Assembly: GCF_019200975.1 (NCBI RefSeq)
Contig: NZ_JAHTMR010000012.1
Coordinates: 1 to 64,000, forward strand
Direction: 5' to 3'
Origin: Pseudomonas sp. PD9R
GTDB lineage: Bacteria > Pseudomonadota > Gammaproteobacteria > Pseudomonadales > Pseudomonadaceae
Length of the DNA: 64,000 nucleotides
The translations under genes were made by a program, and so were the position numbers. The notes below the pieces were generated by a model. The model was not told the origin of the DNA, did not search any database, and saw nothing but the letters and a program-made list of their open reading frames with translations. This document shows, one piece after another, positions 1 through 8,956 of the stretch. Position 1 is the first letter of the stretch. Each line of letters opens with the position of its first letter.

Positions 1-355
1 GAACAACTTCAACCACTTGCGCTTCAGATCTCTCGTCAGCGGGAGGCGAATTCTACAGCGTTACTCGCTGCTGTCAACACCTCTTTTTCAACTTCCTTTT
101 GGCTTCGATGACCTGAAGCAACTTGCTGCCGAAAACTGCGTAACTCTTTGTTTACCAAGGAGTTTTCCGTTTCGACTGCGCCGGAAGTGGGGCGAATTAT
201 AGGCCTCCAGAATCTGCCGTCAAGCACTGATTTGGTTTTTCTATCAGATGGGCAAAATCGCTGCTTATATATAGACGCGTCAGCGATGATTGCGCAGTAT
301 ATTGCCCAACACCAAGAACAACACTCAAGATTCCTACTTCGGACGATGCCACTCA
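1..355. other. Intergenic region between an outgoing rRNA promoter and rhtA
   Basis: No supportable gene lies here. Apart from the rRNA-type promoter on the minus strand, the stretch is moderately AT-rich around 200-300 and probably holds the rhtA promoter and upstream activating sequence of the rRNA promoter. Short open frames on both strands lack ribosome binding sites and recognisable products. Confidence 0.6.
50..77 (-). promoter_or_regulatory. rRNA operon promoter (P1-like) reading off the left edge
   Basis: On the minus strand there is a perfect -35 TTGACA (77-72), a 16-bp spacer and a -10 TAGAAT (55-50), followed by the GC-rich discriminator CGCCTCCCGC typical of stringently controlled rRNA promoters. 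A-rich tracts upstream of the -35 could be an UP element. The sequence that follows resembles, from memory, the leader upstream of Pseudomonas 16S rRNA genes. The 16S gene itself would lie outside the window, so this is an inference from promoter form and leader resemblance. Confidence 0.75.
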
Positions 356-1243
356 ATGAATGATCAGCCTCGCAGTCTTGCCTCGACCCTGTTCTCGGTC
401 GGCCTGCTAATAATCGCCATGGCATCGATCCAGTCCGGAGCTTCGCTGGCCAAAAGCATGTTCCCTATTATCGGGGCTCAGGGCACCACCACCCTGCGCT
501 TGATCTTTGCCAGCGTGATCATGATTCTGCTGTTGCGCCCCTGGCGGGCGAAGCTCACCGCAAAATCCCTGCGCACGGTGATCGTCTACGGCATGGCGTT
601 GGGTGGCATGAACTTCCTCTTCTATATGTCCTTGCGCACCGTTCCCCTTGGGATCGCGGTGGCATTGGAGTTTACGGGGCCACTTGCCGTTGCCATTTAT
701 GCCTCACGCCGGGCGATCGATTTTTTATGGATTGCATTGGCGGCCGTCGGACTGCTGCTATTGATACCGACGGGAGCAACAACAGCAGGCATTGATCTGT
801 TGGGTGCCGGTTACGCGTTAGGCGCTGGCGTCTGCTGGGCGCTGTATATTCTGTTCGGACAAAAGGCCGGTGCTGACAATGGTGTGCAGACCGCCGCGCT
901 CGGAGTGATGATTGCCGCACTGTTCGTAGCCCCCATCGGCATTGTTCATGCGGGCGCCGCGCTGCTGACGCCTTCACTGATCCCAATTGCCATTGGCGTC
1001 GCCATTCTGTCCACAGCACTTCCCTATACACTGGAGATGGTCGCCCTCACGCGGATGCCAGCCAGGACATTCGGCACATTAATGAGTATTGAACCCGCCA
1101 TCGGAGCGCTTTCGGGATTGCTGTTTCTCCATGAATACCTCTCCTTGTCGCAGTGGATGGCGATCCTCTGCATCATTTTGGCATCCGTGGGCGCCACCAT
1201 GACAATGGGCAGCGCCGCCAAGCCTGCCATTGCGGCGGATTGA
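356..1243 (+). CDS. rhtA: Threonine/homoserine exporter, EamA (DMT) family
   Basis: This is an inner-membrane drug/metabolite transporter of the RhtA type, which exports threonine and homoserine by proton antiport. The 295 residues form about ten hydrophobic segments in two EamA repeats, and 295 is also the length of E. coli RhtA. The ATG at 356 is preferred over the upstream ATG at 290, because the extra 22 residues are polar and unlike the family, while the protein from 356 (MNDQPRS) leads directly into the first membrane segment. The gene stands alone, divergent from the outgoing rRNA promoter. Substrate is inferred from the family only. Confidence 0.85.
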   Translation: MNDQPRSLASTLFSVGLLIIAMASIQSGASLAKSMFPIIGAQGTTTLRLIFASVIMILLLRPWRAKLTAKSLRTVIVYGMALGGMNFLFYMSLRTVPLGIAVALEFTGPLAVAIYASRRAIDFLWIALAAVGLLLLIPTGATTAGIDLLGAGYALGAGVCWALYILFGQKAGADNGVQTAALGVMIAALFVAPIGIVHAGAALLTPSLIPIAIGVAILSTALPYTLEMVALTRMPARTFGTLMSIEPAIGALSGLLFLHEYLSLSQWMAILCIILASVGATMTMGSAAKPAIAAD

Positions 1244-1412
1244 AACGGGATCTGACGAGGCTCTGGTATTTACCGCGCATTTAGGCCATGTTTAGGCCGG
1301 CAACCCAGTCTCAAACATGGACATTTTCAGGAAAGGGATATCAGAACGCTTCATGCGAAAGCGAATACAGCCAAACCCGGGCGCAAGATCCGGGGACGCT
1401 ACAAGGACAGCA

Positions 1413-1694
1413 ATGAAACGAATTTTGATATTGATCGCCGTACTTGCAGTTACGGGGTGCGCGGCGACATCGAAAACGCAAACGAAACACGGCAAGAAAG
1501 GCCTGCACATCAACTGCTCGGGACTGTCTTCCTCGTGGGACAAGTGCTACGACAGCGCTGCCAACTCTTGCGCCCCCAAGGGTTATAAAGTCATTGCCAA
1601 ATCAGGGGATGCGGTGGAAGAGCCAGGGGATTATCCATTTGGCCTGAACCCTGCCGGCTATACCAGTCGAAGCATGATCGTCATCTGCAAATAG
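1413..1694 (+). CDS. Small hypothetical lipoprotein
   Basis: This is a 93-residue protein with a lipoprotein signal peptide: MKRILILI, a hydrophobic core, then the lipobox VTGC with Cys18 as the predicted lipidated residue. The mature part is short and polar and has four further cysteines, including one near the C-terminus (VICK). The ATG at 1413 is chosen because the signal peptide starts there and AGGACAG precedes it; the in-frame ATG at 1317 would place a charged stretch in front of the signal. No function is recognised. It stands alone between rhtA and a convergent tetR-type gene. Confidence 0.7.
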   Translation: MKRILILIAVLAVTGCAATSKTQTKHGKKGLHINCSGLSSSWDKCYDSAANSCAPKGYKVIAKSGDAVEEPGDYPFGLNPAGYTSRSMIVICK

Positions 1695-1709
1695 GTTGAT
1701 GCCGCCTTG

Positions 1710-2270
1710 TCAGGTCCTTGGACCTGCAATCTGGCGACCGATCTCATCGTAACTGGACTTCAGTACCGTACGCTGAAGCTCCGGAGTGGCGAGCATACGC
1801 GCCACTACCAATGCCCCGATGCATTGCGACAAAATCGCCCACGCCAGGCTGTCACTTTCCAATACCCGCGCCCAACTCTCCTGAAGCTGACAAATCCAGT
1901 GTTCCGCCTGCTGGCGGACCGTCACATCCGAACGGGCAATCTCCGCGCCCAATGCCGGTAATGCGCAACCGGTTTCCGGGTTTTCGACATGGGCGATACT
2001 CAGGTAATGCTTCAAGCAGCGCTCGAGCTTGTCACGATCCTGACCAACCCCCAACCGCTCCAGACTTTGGCGCAGTTCTCGTTCGACGATTGACGCAAAC
2101 AGTTCGTCCTTCGATGAAAAGTGGCTGTAAAAGGCGCCACCACTCAAGCCGATCGCTTTCATCAAGCCGTCGACCCCCACCGTGGAAAAACCAGATTTTT
2201 TGGCCGACACCGCGCTGCTCTGCAGCAGTTTTTCTTTGGTTTCCAGCTTGTGATTGGCCGAGTAACGCAT
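1710..2270 (-). CDS. TetR/AcrR family transcriptional regulator
   Basis: This 186-residue repressor has an N-terminal TetR helix-turn-helix at about residues 12-58, with the typical recognition region GLSGGAFYSHFSSKDEL. The C-terminal domain is the kind that binds a ligand and carries a single conserved-looking Cys in ETGCALPAL. It is divergent from the SDR gene at 2353, with an 82-bp gap that contains two AACGNNCGTT palindromes. It probably represses that gene or the SDR/DsbA-like pair. The ligand is unknown. Confidence 0.85.
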   Translation of the reverse strand: MRYSANHKLETKEKLLQSSAVSAKKSGFSTVGVDGLMKAIGLSGGAFYSHFSSKDELFASIVERELRQSLERLGVGQDRDKLERCLKHYLSIAHVENPETGCALPALGAEIARSDVTVRQQAEHWICQLQESWARVLESDSLAWAILSQCIGALVVARMLATPELQRTVLKSSYDEIGRQIAGPRT

Positions 2271-2309
2271 TGCCTTCCCTCAGTGTTGACGTTCACCGGA
2301 TCGTAGCAT

Positions 2310-2334
2310 AACGTTCGTTCAGTTAACGATCGTT
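2310..2334. promoter_or_regulatory. Candidate operator of the adjacent TetR regulator
   Basis: Two 10-bp elements, AACGTTCGTT (2310-2319) and AACGATCGTT (2325-2334), sit 15 bp apart in the divergent gap. Both fit AACGNNCGTT, and the second is a perfect palindrome. This is the usual place and form for a TetR-family site. Binding is inferred from position. Confidence 0.5.
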
Positions 2335-2352
2335 TAGCAAAGGGATCTACCC

Positions 2353-3081
2353 ATGAATAACAAGAAAGTCGTACTGGTTGTCGGTGCCGGGGATGCCACA
2401 GGTGGCGCCATTGCCAAACGCTTTGCCCAGGAAGGATTGGTAGCCTGTGTCACCCGCCGCAGTGCGGACAAGCTCCAGCCCCTGGTTGATGCCATCAAGG
2501 CCAATGGCGGCGAGGCCCACGGTTTTGCCTGCGATGCACGCAAGGAAGAAGATGTGGTTGCGTTGGTCGAGCAGATCGAAAGCGAGATCGGCCCCATTGA
2601 GGCATTCGTCTTCAACATCGGCGCGAACGTGCCCTGCAGCATTCTCGAAGAAACAGCCCGCAAGTATTTCAAGATTTGGGAAATGGCCTGTTTCTCAGGT
2701 TTTCTCAATGCCCGTGAAGTAGCCAAGCGTATGGCCAAGCGGCAACGCGGTACGATCCTCTTTACTGGCGCCACCGCCGGGATGCGCGGTGCCGCAGGCT
2801 TTGCGGCATTTGCCGGTGCCAAGCACGGCATTCGTGCGCTGGCGCAGAGCATGGCCCGTGAACTCGGACCGATGAATATCCACGTCGCCCATGTCGTCGT
2901 CGACGGCGCCATCGATACCGATTTCATCCGCGACAGCTTCCCCGAGAAGTACGCGACCAAAGACCAGGATGGCATTCTCAATCCAGAGCACATTGCCGAG
3001 AACTATTGGTACCTTCACAGTCAGCCTCGCGACGCCTGGACCTTCGAGCTGGATCTGCGCCCTTGGAGCGAACGCTGGTAA
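2353..3081 (+). CDS. Short-chain dehydrogenase/reductase family protein with Phe in place of the catalytic Tyr
   Basis: This 242-residue classical-size SDR has an N-terminal Rossmann nucleotide-binding motif (VGAGDATGGAIA, residues about 9-20). At the active site, where the family has YxxxK, the sequence reads FAGAK, so the Tyr is Phe while the Lys is kept; the Ser position lies in TGATAG. The protein may therefore have altered or lost reductase chemistry, or belong to an SDR subgroup that lacks the Tyr. It is followed 38 bp later by a DsbA-like isomerase gene and is divergent from a TetR gene. Substrate unknown. Confidence 0.8.
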   Translation: MNNKKVVLVVGAGDATGGAIAKRFAQEGLVACVTRRSADKLQPLVDAIKANGGEAHGFACDARKEEDVVALVEQIESEIGPIEAFVFNIGANVPCSILEETARKYFKIWEMACFSGFLNAREVAKRMAKRQRGTILFTGATAGMRGAAGFAAFAGAKHGIRALAQSMARELGPMNIHVAHVVVDGAIDTDFIRDSFPEKYATKDQDGILNPEHIAENYWYLHSQPRDAWTFELDLRPWSERW

Positions 3082-3119
3082 GCCCTCCCCCACAACAATA
3101 AGCAGAGAGCGCATCGACC

Positions 3120-3710
3120 ATGAGCAAAACCGTGGAGTTCTATTTTGATCTGGGCAGCCCCGCCACCTACCTGGCGTACACTCAGTTGCCAAAGATCTGT
3201 GAGCGAACCGACAGCCAGTTGATCTACATTCCGATCCTGCTCGGAGGCGTCTTCAAAGCCACCGGCAACGCTTCCCCGGCGACCGTTCCGGCCAAGGGTC
3301 ACTACATGTTTCAGGACCTCGACCGCTACGCCAAACGGTACGGCGTACCGCTGAAATTCAACCCACATTTTCCGATCAATACCCTGATGCTCATGCGCGC
3401 GGTCACCGGCATGCAGTTGCGCCATCCCGAACGCTTCGCCGCATTCATCGATTGCCTGTTCAAGGCGCTCTGGGTGGATGGCCGCAGCCTTGATGAACCG
3501 GTAACTGTTGCGGCAGTGCTGATCCAAAGCGGCTTCGATCCCAACCAAGTGCTGGCCCTGACCGCCGATGAGGAAGTCAAAGCCGCACTCAAGCACAATA
3601 CCGAGCAAGCGGTTCAACGCGGCGTTTTCGGTGCCCCTAGCATGTTTGTCAATAATCAGCTGTTCTTCGGCCAGGACCGGCTGGACTTCGTCCTCGAAGC
3701 ACTCAGTTAA
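3120..3710 (+). CDS. DsbA-family / 2-hydroxychromene-2-carboxylate isomerase-like protein
   Basis: This 196-residue protein starts with EFYFDLGSPATYLA, the signature of the HCCA isomerase and kappa-class glutathione transferase branch of the thioredoxin fold, in which Ser replaces the redox CxxC. The C-terminal GVFGAPSMFVNNQLFFGQDRL is the conserved cis-Pro and substrate-side segment of the family. It probably uses glutathione to isomerise or conjugate an aromatic or enoyl substrate; which one cannot be told. AAGCAGAGAG precedes the start. It forms a likely operon with the SDR upstream, and its stop overlaps the convergent stop of the next gene by four bases (TTAA). Confidence 0.8.
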   Translation: MSKTVEFYFDLGSPATYLAYTQLPKICERTDSQLIYIPILLGGVFKATGNASPATVPAKGHYMFQDLDRYAKRYGVPLKFNPHFPINTLMLMRAVTGMQLRHPERFAAFIDCLFKALWVDGRSLDEPVTVAAVLIQSGFDPNQVLALTADEEVKAALKHNTEQAVQRGVFGAPSMFVNNQLFFGQDRLDFVLEALS

Positions 3711-4702
3711 ATTTCGATGACCAACCGCCCCTGCGCCGCTCCCGACAAGAGCAGCTCATGGGCGGCTTCGGCGGTTTGCAGGGTAAACCTGCGGGGATCA
3801 ACAATCGGTTTCAGCTTGCCCGCTTCGATCAACAATGCGGCCTGATGAAGAATTTCCCCATGATGCTCACGCCCCTTTCCTGTCAATAAAGGCAACAACG
3901 TGAACACACCGGAATAGGTGGCCCCGCGAAACGATAATGGCGCGAGGCTGTGTTCGCCCCAACCAAGGCAACTCACCACATGACCGTGATAAACCCGCGC
4001 AGCCTTGAACGATGCATCCAGGGTTTCACCACCCACTGTGTCATAGACAATGTCGAAGCCCTCCCCGCCTGTGTGCTCAGCCACATAGGCTTCTACCAAA
4101 GTCTGACGGTCAATAAAGGTCGCGCCCAGGCCTTCGATGATTGCCTGCTGCCGCGCCGACCCAGTGGCAAATACTTCGGCGCCGAATGCGCAGGCAATTT
4201 GCACCGCAACATGCCCCACGCCACCCGCTCCACCGTGAATCAGCACTTTCTGGCCCGCGTGCACCCGAGCCCGGTCGACCAAGCCTTCCCAAGCCGTAAT
4301 CAATACCAACGGCAACCCCGCCGCTTCGCGCATGCTCAGGTTGGCCGGCTTGCGCGCCAACAGTTGCGCATCGACCACGGCGTACTCAGCCAGCGAACCC
4401 TGGGCACCGCCGATTCCCGTGGCCATGGCATAAACCTCATCACCCAGTGCCCATCCACTCACGCCTTCACCGAATGCCTTGACGACTCCCGCCATATCCA
4501 TGCCCAACACCGCCGGAAGTGGTTGACGGGCATGAGCAGCCTGGCCCGAACGGATTTTTCCGTCCAATGGGTTTACCCCGCTGGCCGCGATGCGAACCAA
4601 CACCTGCCCCGCTTCAGGCACTGGCCGCGCAATGGAGGCCAAGCGTAGCGGCGCATTGGCCGAGTCAACAATCAGAGCGCGCATTTGCAGTGAGTCAGTC
4701 AT
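3707..4702 (-). CDS. NADPH:quinone reductase-like MDR oxidoreductase
   Basis: This is a 331-residue medium-chain dehydrogenase/reductase. It has a GroES-like N-terminal domain (GVNPLDGKIRSG, LPAVLGMDMAGVV) and a Rossmann domain with GGAGGVGHVAVQIA at about 145-160. The structural zinc cysteines of alcohol dehydrogenases are absent, so it belongs with the zinc-free quinone reductases that use NADPH. The start at 4702 (MTDSLQMRAL) is preferred over 4807, because the extra residues are not family-like and would overlap the divergent LysR gene. The LysR gene directly upstream is a likely regulator. Confidence 0.85.
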   Translation of the reverse strand: MTDSLQMRALIVDSANAPLRLASIARPVPEAGQVLVRIAASGVNPLDGKIRSGQAAHARQPLPAVLGMDMAGVVKAFGEGVSGWALGDEVYAMATGIGGAQGSLAEYAVVDAQLLARKPANLSMREAAGLPLVLITAWEGLVDRARVHAGQKVLIHGGAGGVGHVAVQIACAFGAEVFATGSARQQAIIEGLGATFIDRQTLVEAYVAEHTGGEGFDIVYDTVGGETLDASFKAARVYHGHVVSCLGWGEHSLAPLSFRGATYSGVFTLLPLLTGKGREHHGEILHQAALLIEAGKLKPIVDPRRFTLQTAEAAHELLLSGAAQGRLVIEI

Positions 4703-4806
4703 TTCGCATATTCCCGTCAGAAGAGGTTGTAGGACCAATCTTCCGCCCACCCACTCATGCCGATAAGACCTCAAATAGCTATAGTAACCATGCCAATTTG
4801 GAATCA

Positions 4807-5727
4807 ATGAGAACCCCTGTGGACAAACTCAGCGCAATGGCGATTTTCGTGCGAGTAGTCGAACGCGGCAGTTTTTCCGCCGTCGCCCGAGAAATGCAGA
4901 CCAGCCAACCGACCATCAGCAAAGTGCTACAAGCACTGGAAACCGAGCTAGGTGGAAAGCTGATCACCCGCAGCACTCGCAAGTTATCCCTGACCGATGA
5001 AGGCCAGCGTTACTACAGCGAATGCCGACACATCCTTGCCGCCGTGGACGCCGCCGAGCACAGCTTTCAGTCCGGCCGGGAAATCATCGCGGGACCGCTG
5101 AGAGTCGGTTCCTCGGTCAGTTTCGGGCGCTTGCAGATCGCCCCTCGACTGCCGGAATTCCTCAAGCGCCATCCAGAGGTTCAGATCGACCTGCAACTGA
5201 GCGATCAAAATCTGGATTTGGTCACTGAGGGCCTGGACGTGACATTCAGGATCGGCGAGTTGAACGACAGCGGCCTGATCGCCCGCCATGTCGGCACCAC
5301 CCACCGGGTGACCGTTGCTACGCCGGATTACCTGGCGCTACACGGCCAGCCGCAAACACCCGAAGAACTGAGCGAGCACAACTGCCTGCTATTCAATCTG
5401 CTGAGCAGCCAGAACCTGTGGGCCTACCAACGAGATACTCAACGTCACGAAGTTCGCATCAAGGGCAATGCACAAAGCAACAGCTCCGAAGCGATCCGCG
5501 AGTTGGTGTTAGGGGGATTGGGGATTGCGTTGTCGCCAGTGTGGCTGTTCAGCGAGGATCTGAAAGCCGGGCGAGTGAAGGTGATTTTGCAGGAATACGA
5601 GGCGCAGTCGCTGCCGATGCATGCCTTGTCCCCGGCGAATCGTCGCCAATCCGCCAGGGTCAAAGCTTTTGTCGATTACATGAGCCAGGCGCTGGAATCA
5701 GCGCCTGAACTGCAACCGATCAAATAG
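4807..5727 (+). CDS. LysR family transcriptional regulator
   Basis: This 306-residue LTTR has a winged helix-turn-helix at about residues 5-62 (MAIFVRVVERGSFSAVA, QTSQPTISKVLQALE) and a periplasmic-binding-like effector domain from about residue 90. It resembles the CrgA/DsdC-like LTTRs that often act on divergent oxidoreductase genes. The ATG at 4807 or the GTG at 4819 could be the start; both give the whole HTH. It is divergent from the quinone reductase-like gene. Its 3' end overlaps the convergent aminopeptidase gene by 8 bp. Confidence 0.88.
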   Translation: MRTPVDKLSAMAIFVRVVERGSFSAVAREMQTSQPTISKVLQALETELGGKLITRSTRKLSLTDEGQRYYSECRHILAAVDAAEHSFQSGREIIAGPLRVGSSVSFGRLQIAPRLPEFLKRHPEVQIDLQLSDQNLDLVTEGLDVTFRIGELNDSGLIARHVGTTHRVTVATPDYLALHGQPQTPEELSEHNCLLFNLLSSQNLWAYQRDTQRHEVRIKGNAQSNSSEAIRELVLGGLGIALSPVWLFSEDLKAGRVKVILQEYEAQSLPMHALSPANRRQSARVKAFVDYMSQALESAPELQPIK

Positions 5728-7528
5728 CTGCCGTGCGAGTGTTCAACCACTCAAGCGCTGCACCTTCGAGCAACGGGCTCAAGCGCTCGCGCACTTCGGC
5801 GTGGTACGCGTTGAACCACTGTTTCTCCTCTTCAGTCAGCAACGACGACTCCAGGCAACGAGTATCGATCGGGCACAAGGTCAGCGTTTCGAACTTCAGG
5901 AATTCGCCAAACTCGCTATTGCCTGCTTCCCGGTTCATCGCCAGGTTTTCGATCCGCACACCCCAGCGACCCGGACGGTAAGTGCCCGGCTCGATAGAGG
6001 TGATCATGCCCGCTTGCATCGCGGTTTGCGGTGCTGGAGCGGCTTGATAGGCGATGACCTGCGGGCCTTCGTGAACGTTAAGGAAGTAACCCACGCCGTG
6101 ACCGGTGCCATGACCGTAATCGACGCTTTCAGCCCAGATTGGCGCCCGGGCGATCGAGTCCAGCAGCGGCGACAGAATGCCTTTCGGGAACTGCGCCCGG
6201 GACAAGGCAATCACGCCTTTAAGCACCCGGGTGCAATCGCGTTTCTGCTCGGCAGTCGGCGTACCGACCGGCACCATGCGGGTAATGTCCGTGGTGCCGC
6301 CGAGGTACTGGCCGCCAGAATCGATAAGCAACAGACCGTCGCCTTCGATGACGGCGTGTTCTTCCTCGGTGGCATGGTAATGCGGCATCGCGCCGTTGGC
6401 GTTGAACGCGGCGATGGTGTTGAAGCTCAGAGACACGTAACCCGGACGACGCTCACGGGCGGCGGTCAGTTTTTCGTCGATGGTCAGTTCGGTGATGCGC
6501 TCGCTACCCAAAGCAGAATCCAACCAGGTGAAGAACTCACACAACGCCGCGCCGTCCTGCTCCATGGCCTGACGGATGTGCTCGGCATCGGCCAGGCTTT
6601 TTTGCGATTTGGCCAGGGTGGTCGGGTTCAAGCCCTCGATCAACTTGACGCCGCTGTTGAGGTTCTCAAGCAACCCCGCCGTTACACGCGCCGGATCGAC
6701 CAACAGGCTCGCGCCATTCGGCACAGCGCGCAGGGCGTCAGACACTTCACTGTAATCGCGCAGCGTTACGCCGTCCTGTGCAAGGACAGCACGCAACTCG
6801 GCATCGACTTTGCTCAGCGCCACGAACAGGGTCGCCTGGTCTTTGCTGATCAAGGCGAAGGAAACAAACACCGGGTTGAACGAGACGTCGCCGCCGCGCA
6901 GGTTGAACAGCCAGGCAATGTCATCGAGGGTGGCAATGAAGTGCCAGTCGGCACCACGCGCCTGCAGCGTCTCGCGCAATTTGGCGATTTTTTCGCCGCG
7001 GCTGACGGTTGCCTGCGGTGGCAAGTGTTGGTAGATCGGCTCATTCGGCAGGCTCGGGCGATCGCCCCAGACATCGTTCAACAGATCGATGTCCGTGCGC
7101 AGGCGTGCACCGCGCTCTTCGAGCTTGCTGCCCAGCGTACGTGCGGAAGCCACGGCCATGACCGCGCCATCGACCGCGACAACGCCGCCTTCCGGGGTTT
7201 GTTCCGCCAGCCAGTCCAGCGGGCTCGGCTGGCCCGGTTGCAGCTTGACCAGTTCGATACCGCTGCCCTTGAGTTCCTTGGTCGCTTGTTCCCAATAACG
7301 GCTGTCGGCCCAGACACCGGCAAAATCCGGGGTCACGATCAGGGTGCCGACCGAACCATGGAAACCGGACAACCACTGGCGCCCTTGCCAGTAACCCGGC
7401 AGGTATTCGGACAGGTGCGGGTCGGCCGACGGCACCAACAGGGCATGAATGCCCTCGCGGCTCATCAGTTCACGGGTTTGCGCCAGGCGCTGGGGCACCG
7501 ATCCATTGATCGAAGACTGCGTACTCAT
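5720..7528 (-). CDS. Xaa-Pro aminopeptidase (M24B, aminopeptidase P family)
   Basis: This is a 602-residue cytoplasmic metallopeptidase that removes N-terminal residues followed by proline. It has the long three-domain form: two creatinase-like N-terminal domains, then the pita-bread catalytic domain. All five metal ligands can be picked out: Asp in LLLIDSGG (about 403), Asp in TTDITR (about 413), His in GHGTGHGVG (about 475), Glu in SIEPGTY (about 510) and Glu in RIENL (about 524). The ATG at 7528 is preferred to the one at 7531, because AGGAG then lies five bases upstream. It is a stand-alone gene. Confidence 0.93.
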   Translation of the reverse strand: MSTQSSINGSVPQRLAQTRELMSREGIHALLVPSADPHLSEYLPGYWQGRQWLSGFHGSVGTLIVTPDFAGVWADSRYWEQATKELKGSGIELVKLQPGQPSPLDWLAEQTPEGGVVAVDGAVMAVASARTLGSKLEERGARLRTDIDLLNDVWGDRPSLPNEPIYQHLPPQATVSRGEKIAKLRETLQARGADWHFIATLDDIAWLFNLRGGDVSFNPVFVSFALISKDQATLFVALSKVDAELRAVLAQDGVTLRDYSEVSDALRAVPNGASLLVDPARVTAGLLENLNSGVKLIEGLNPTTLAKSQKSLADAEHIRQAMEQDGAALCEFFTWLDSALGSERITELTIDEKLTAARERRPGYVSLSFNTIAAFNANGAMPHYHATEEEHAVIEGDGLLLIDSGGQYLGGTTDITRMVPVGTPTAEQKRDCTRVLKGVIALSRAQFPKGILSPLLDSIARAPIWAESVDYGHGTGHGVGYFLNVHEGPQVIAYQAAPAPQTAMQAGMITSIEPGTYRPGRWGVRIENLAMNREAGNSEFGEFLKFETLTLCPIDTRCLESSLLTEEEKQWFNAYHAEVRERLSPLLEGAALEWLNTRTAAI

Positions 7529-7593
7529 CATGACTCCTGCTAACCACTCATCATTATTGTGTAGTGCCGATCGGTGTCGGCGCTTTTAAGGCG

Positions 7594-8751
7594 CTACTGC
7601 CAGAATGCCGGAGCACTGGCGCAGGCCGCTTTAATCAGTTGTGCCGCTTGATCGATATCTTGCTCGGTGGTGAAACGCCCCAGGCTCAAGCGAATGGTGC
7701 GACTCGCCGAGCGAGCGTCATGCCCCAGGGCCAGCAACACATGGGATGGCGCATTACTCGCGGAATTGCAGGCCGAGGTCGCGGAAAACGCGATCGACAC
7801 GAGCAACGCCGCCGAATTGAATTCGCCTTCGCTGAAGGTCAGGCTCAGGGTATGAGGGATGCGTCGGGTCGGGCTGCCATTCAAGCGCACGCCGGGAATG
7901 CTCAGCAATTGATCGAGCAAACGCTCACGCAGGCGCACGATCACGGCTTTCTCTTCATCGAACGAAGCTGCCGCCAAGGCGAACGCCGCGCCCATGGCAG
8001 CAATCTGATGGGTCGCCAGGGTGCCGGAACGCAGGCCGCCCTCGTGACCGCCGCCGTGAATCTGCGCCAGCAAACGCTGGTGCGCGCGTGGGCCGACATA
8101 CAACGCGCCGATGCCTTTGGGCCCGTAGAGTTTGTGCGCCGAGAATGACATCAGATCCACCGGCCATTGCGCCAGGTCGATTGCCACCTTGCCCGCGCCC
8201 TGCGCCGCGTCGACATGGAACAACGCGCCGCGATCACGCACCACTTGGCCGATGGCCGGAATGTCGTTGACCGTACCCAGTTCATTGTTGACCAGCATCA
8301 GCGACACCAAGAAGGTGTCCTCGCGCATGGCTTCGCTGACGGCTTGCGGCGTAATCAAGCCATCGGCGTCCGGCACCAGATACGTCACCGCGACACCGGC
8401 GTCCTGCAACTGCTTTGCGGTATCGAGAATCGCCTTGTGTTCGATCTGGCTGGTGATGATGTGGCCGCCGGCAACGCCGCGAGCCTGAGCGACACCCTTG
8501 AGCGCCAGGTTGTTGGATTCAGTGGCGCCGGAGGTCCAGACCATCTGTTCGGCCTGTGCACCGACCAGTTCTGCGACCTGGCGCCGCGCTTGTTCAACCG
8601 TTTGCCGGGCCTGCTGGCCGAAGGCGTGGGAACTGGACGCGGGATTGCCGAAATTGCCGCTGAAACCCAGACACTCGACCATGACTTTGATGACTCGCTC
8701 ATCCACCGGTGTGGTGGCGGCGTAGTCGAAATACAACGGACGTTTATTCAT
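7594..8751 (-). CDS. Cysteine desulfurase (NifS/IscS-like class V aminotransferase)
   Basis: This 385-residue PLP enzyme takes sulfur from cysteine to form an enzyme persulfide and alanine. It shows the start YFDYAATTPV, the PLP-binding Lys in SFSAHKLYGPKG (about residue 205) and the persulfide Cys in TSACNSAS (about residue 327) in a short IscS-like loop. No isc or suf scaffold genes are near, so this is a stand-alone paralogue and not the housekeeping iscS of the isc operon. It may serve sulfur transfer to another acceptor. The function is firm at family level, the acceptor unknown. Confidence 0.88.
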   Translation of the reverse strand: MNKRPLYFDYAATTPVDERVIKVMVECLGFSGNFGNPASSSHAFGQQARQTVEQARRQVAELVGAQAEQMVWTSGATESNNLALKGVAQARGVAGGHIITSQIEHKAILDTAKQLQDAGVAVTYLVPDADGLITPQAVSEAMREDTFLVSLMLVNNELGTVNDIPAIGQVVRDRGALFHVDAAQGAGKVAIDLAQWPVDLMSFSAHKLYGPKGIGALYVGPRAHQRLLAQIHGGGHEGGLRSGTLATHQIAAMGAAFALAAASFDEEKAVIVRLRERLLDQLLSIPGVRLNGSPTRRIPHTLSLTFSEGEFNSAALLVSIAFSATSACNSASNAPSHVLLALGHDARSASRTIRLSLGRFTTEQDIDQAAQLIKAACASAPAFWQ

Positions 8752-8806
8752 AAAAAGACTCGCAGAGCGTGTTCCGGGATCAGGAAGCTCGTAACTGAAA
8801 CGGCAT

Positions 8807-8829
8807 GACGCAGCCTTATGAGCTGCGTC
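8807..8829. terminator. Perfect 8-bp hairpin between LysE-type and desulfurase genes
   Basis: The sequence GACGCAGC is followed by a 7-base loop and its exact complement GCTGCGTC. It lies downstream of the minus-strand LysE-type gene and upstream of the minus-strand cysteine desulfurase. The T-run on the minus strand is poor, so it may be a weak terminator or a leader hairpin of the desulfurase mRNA. The rest of 8752-8956 shows nothing clear. Confidence 0.35.
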
Positions 8830-8956
8830 CGGTTTTCAGAACGTTACCAATACCTGATCGGATGCCGTTAAAGAAGTACAACTTCATTAAAAGTGCGTAG
8901 GAACGCTCCTGAAAAGCGAGCTTAACAGGCATCGGGCGACCGGTTGAAGCCATGCG

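Noticed and set aside
5801..7543. 580-residue open frame on the plus strand
   Set aside because: It is opposite the aminopeptidase P gene, which has all five metal ligands. No domain is seen in the antisense frame.
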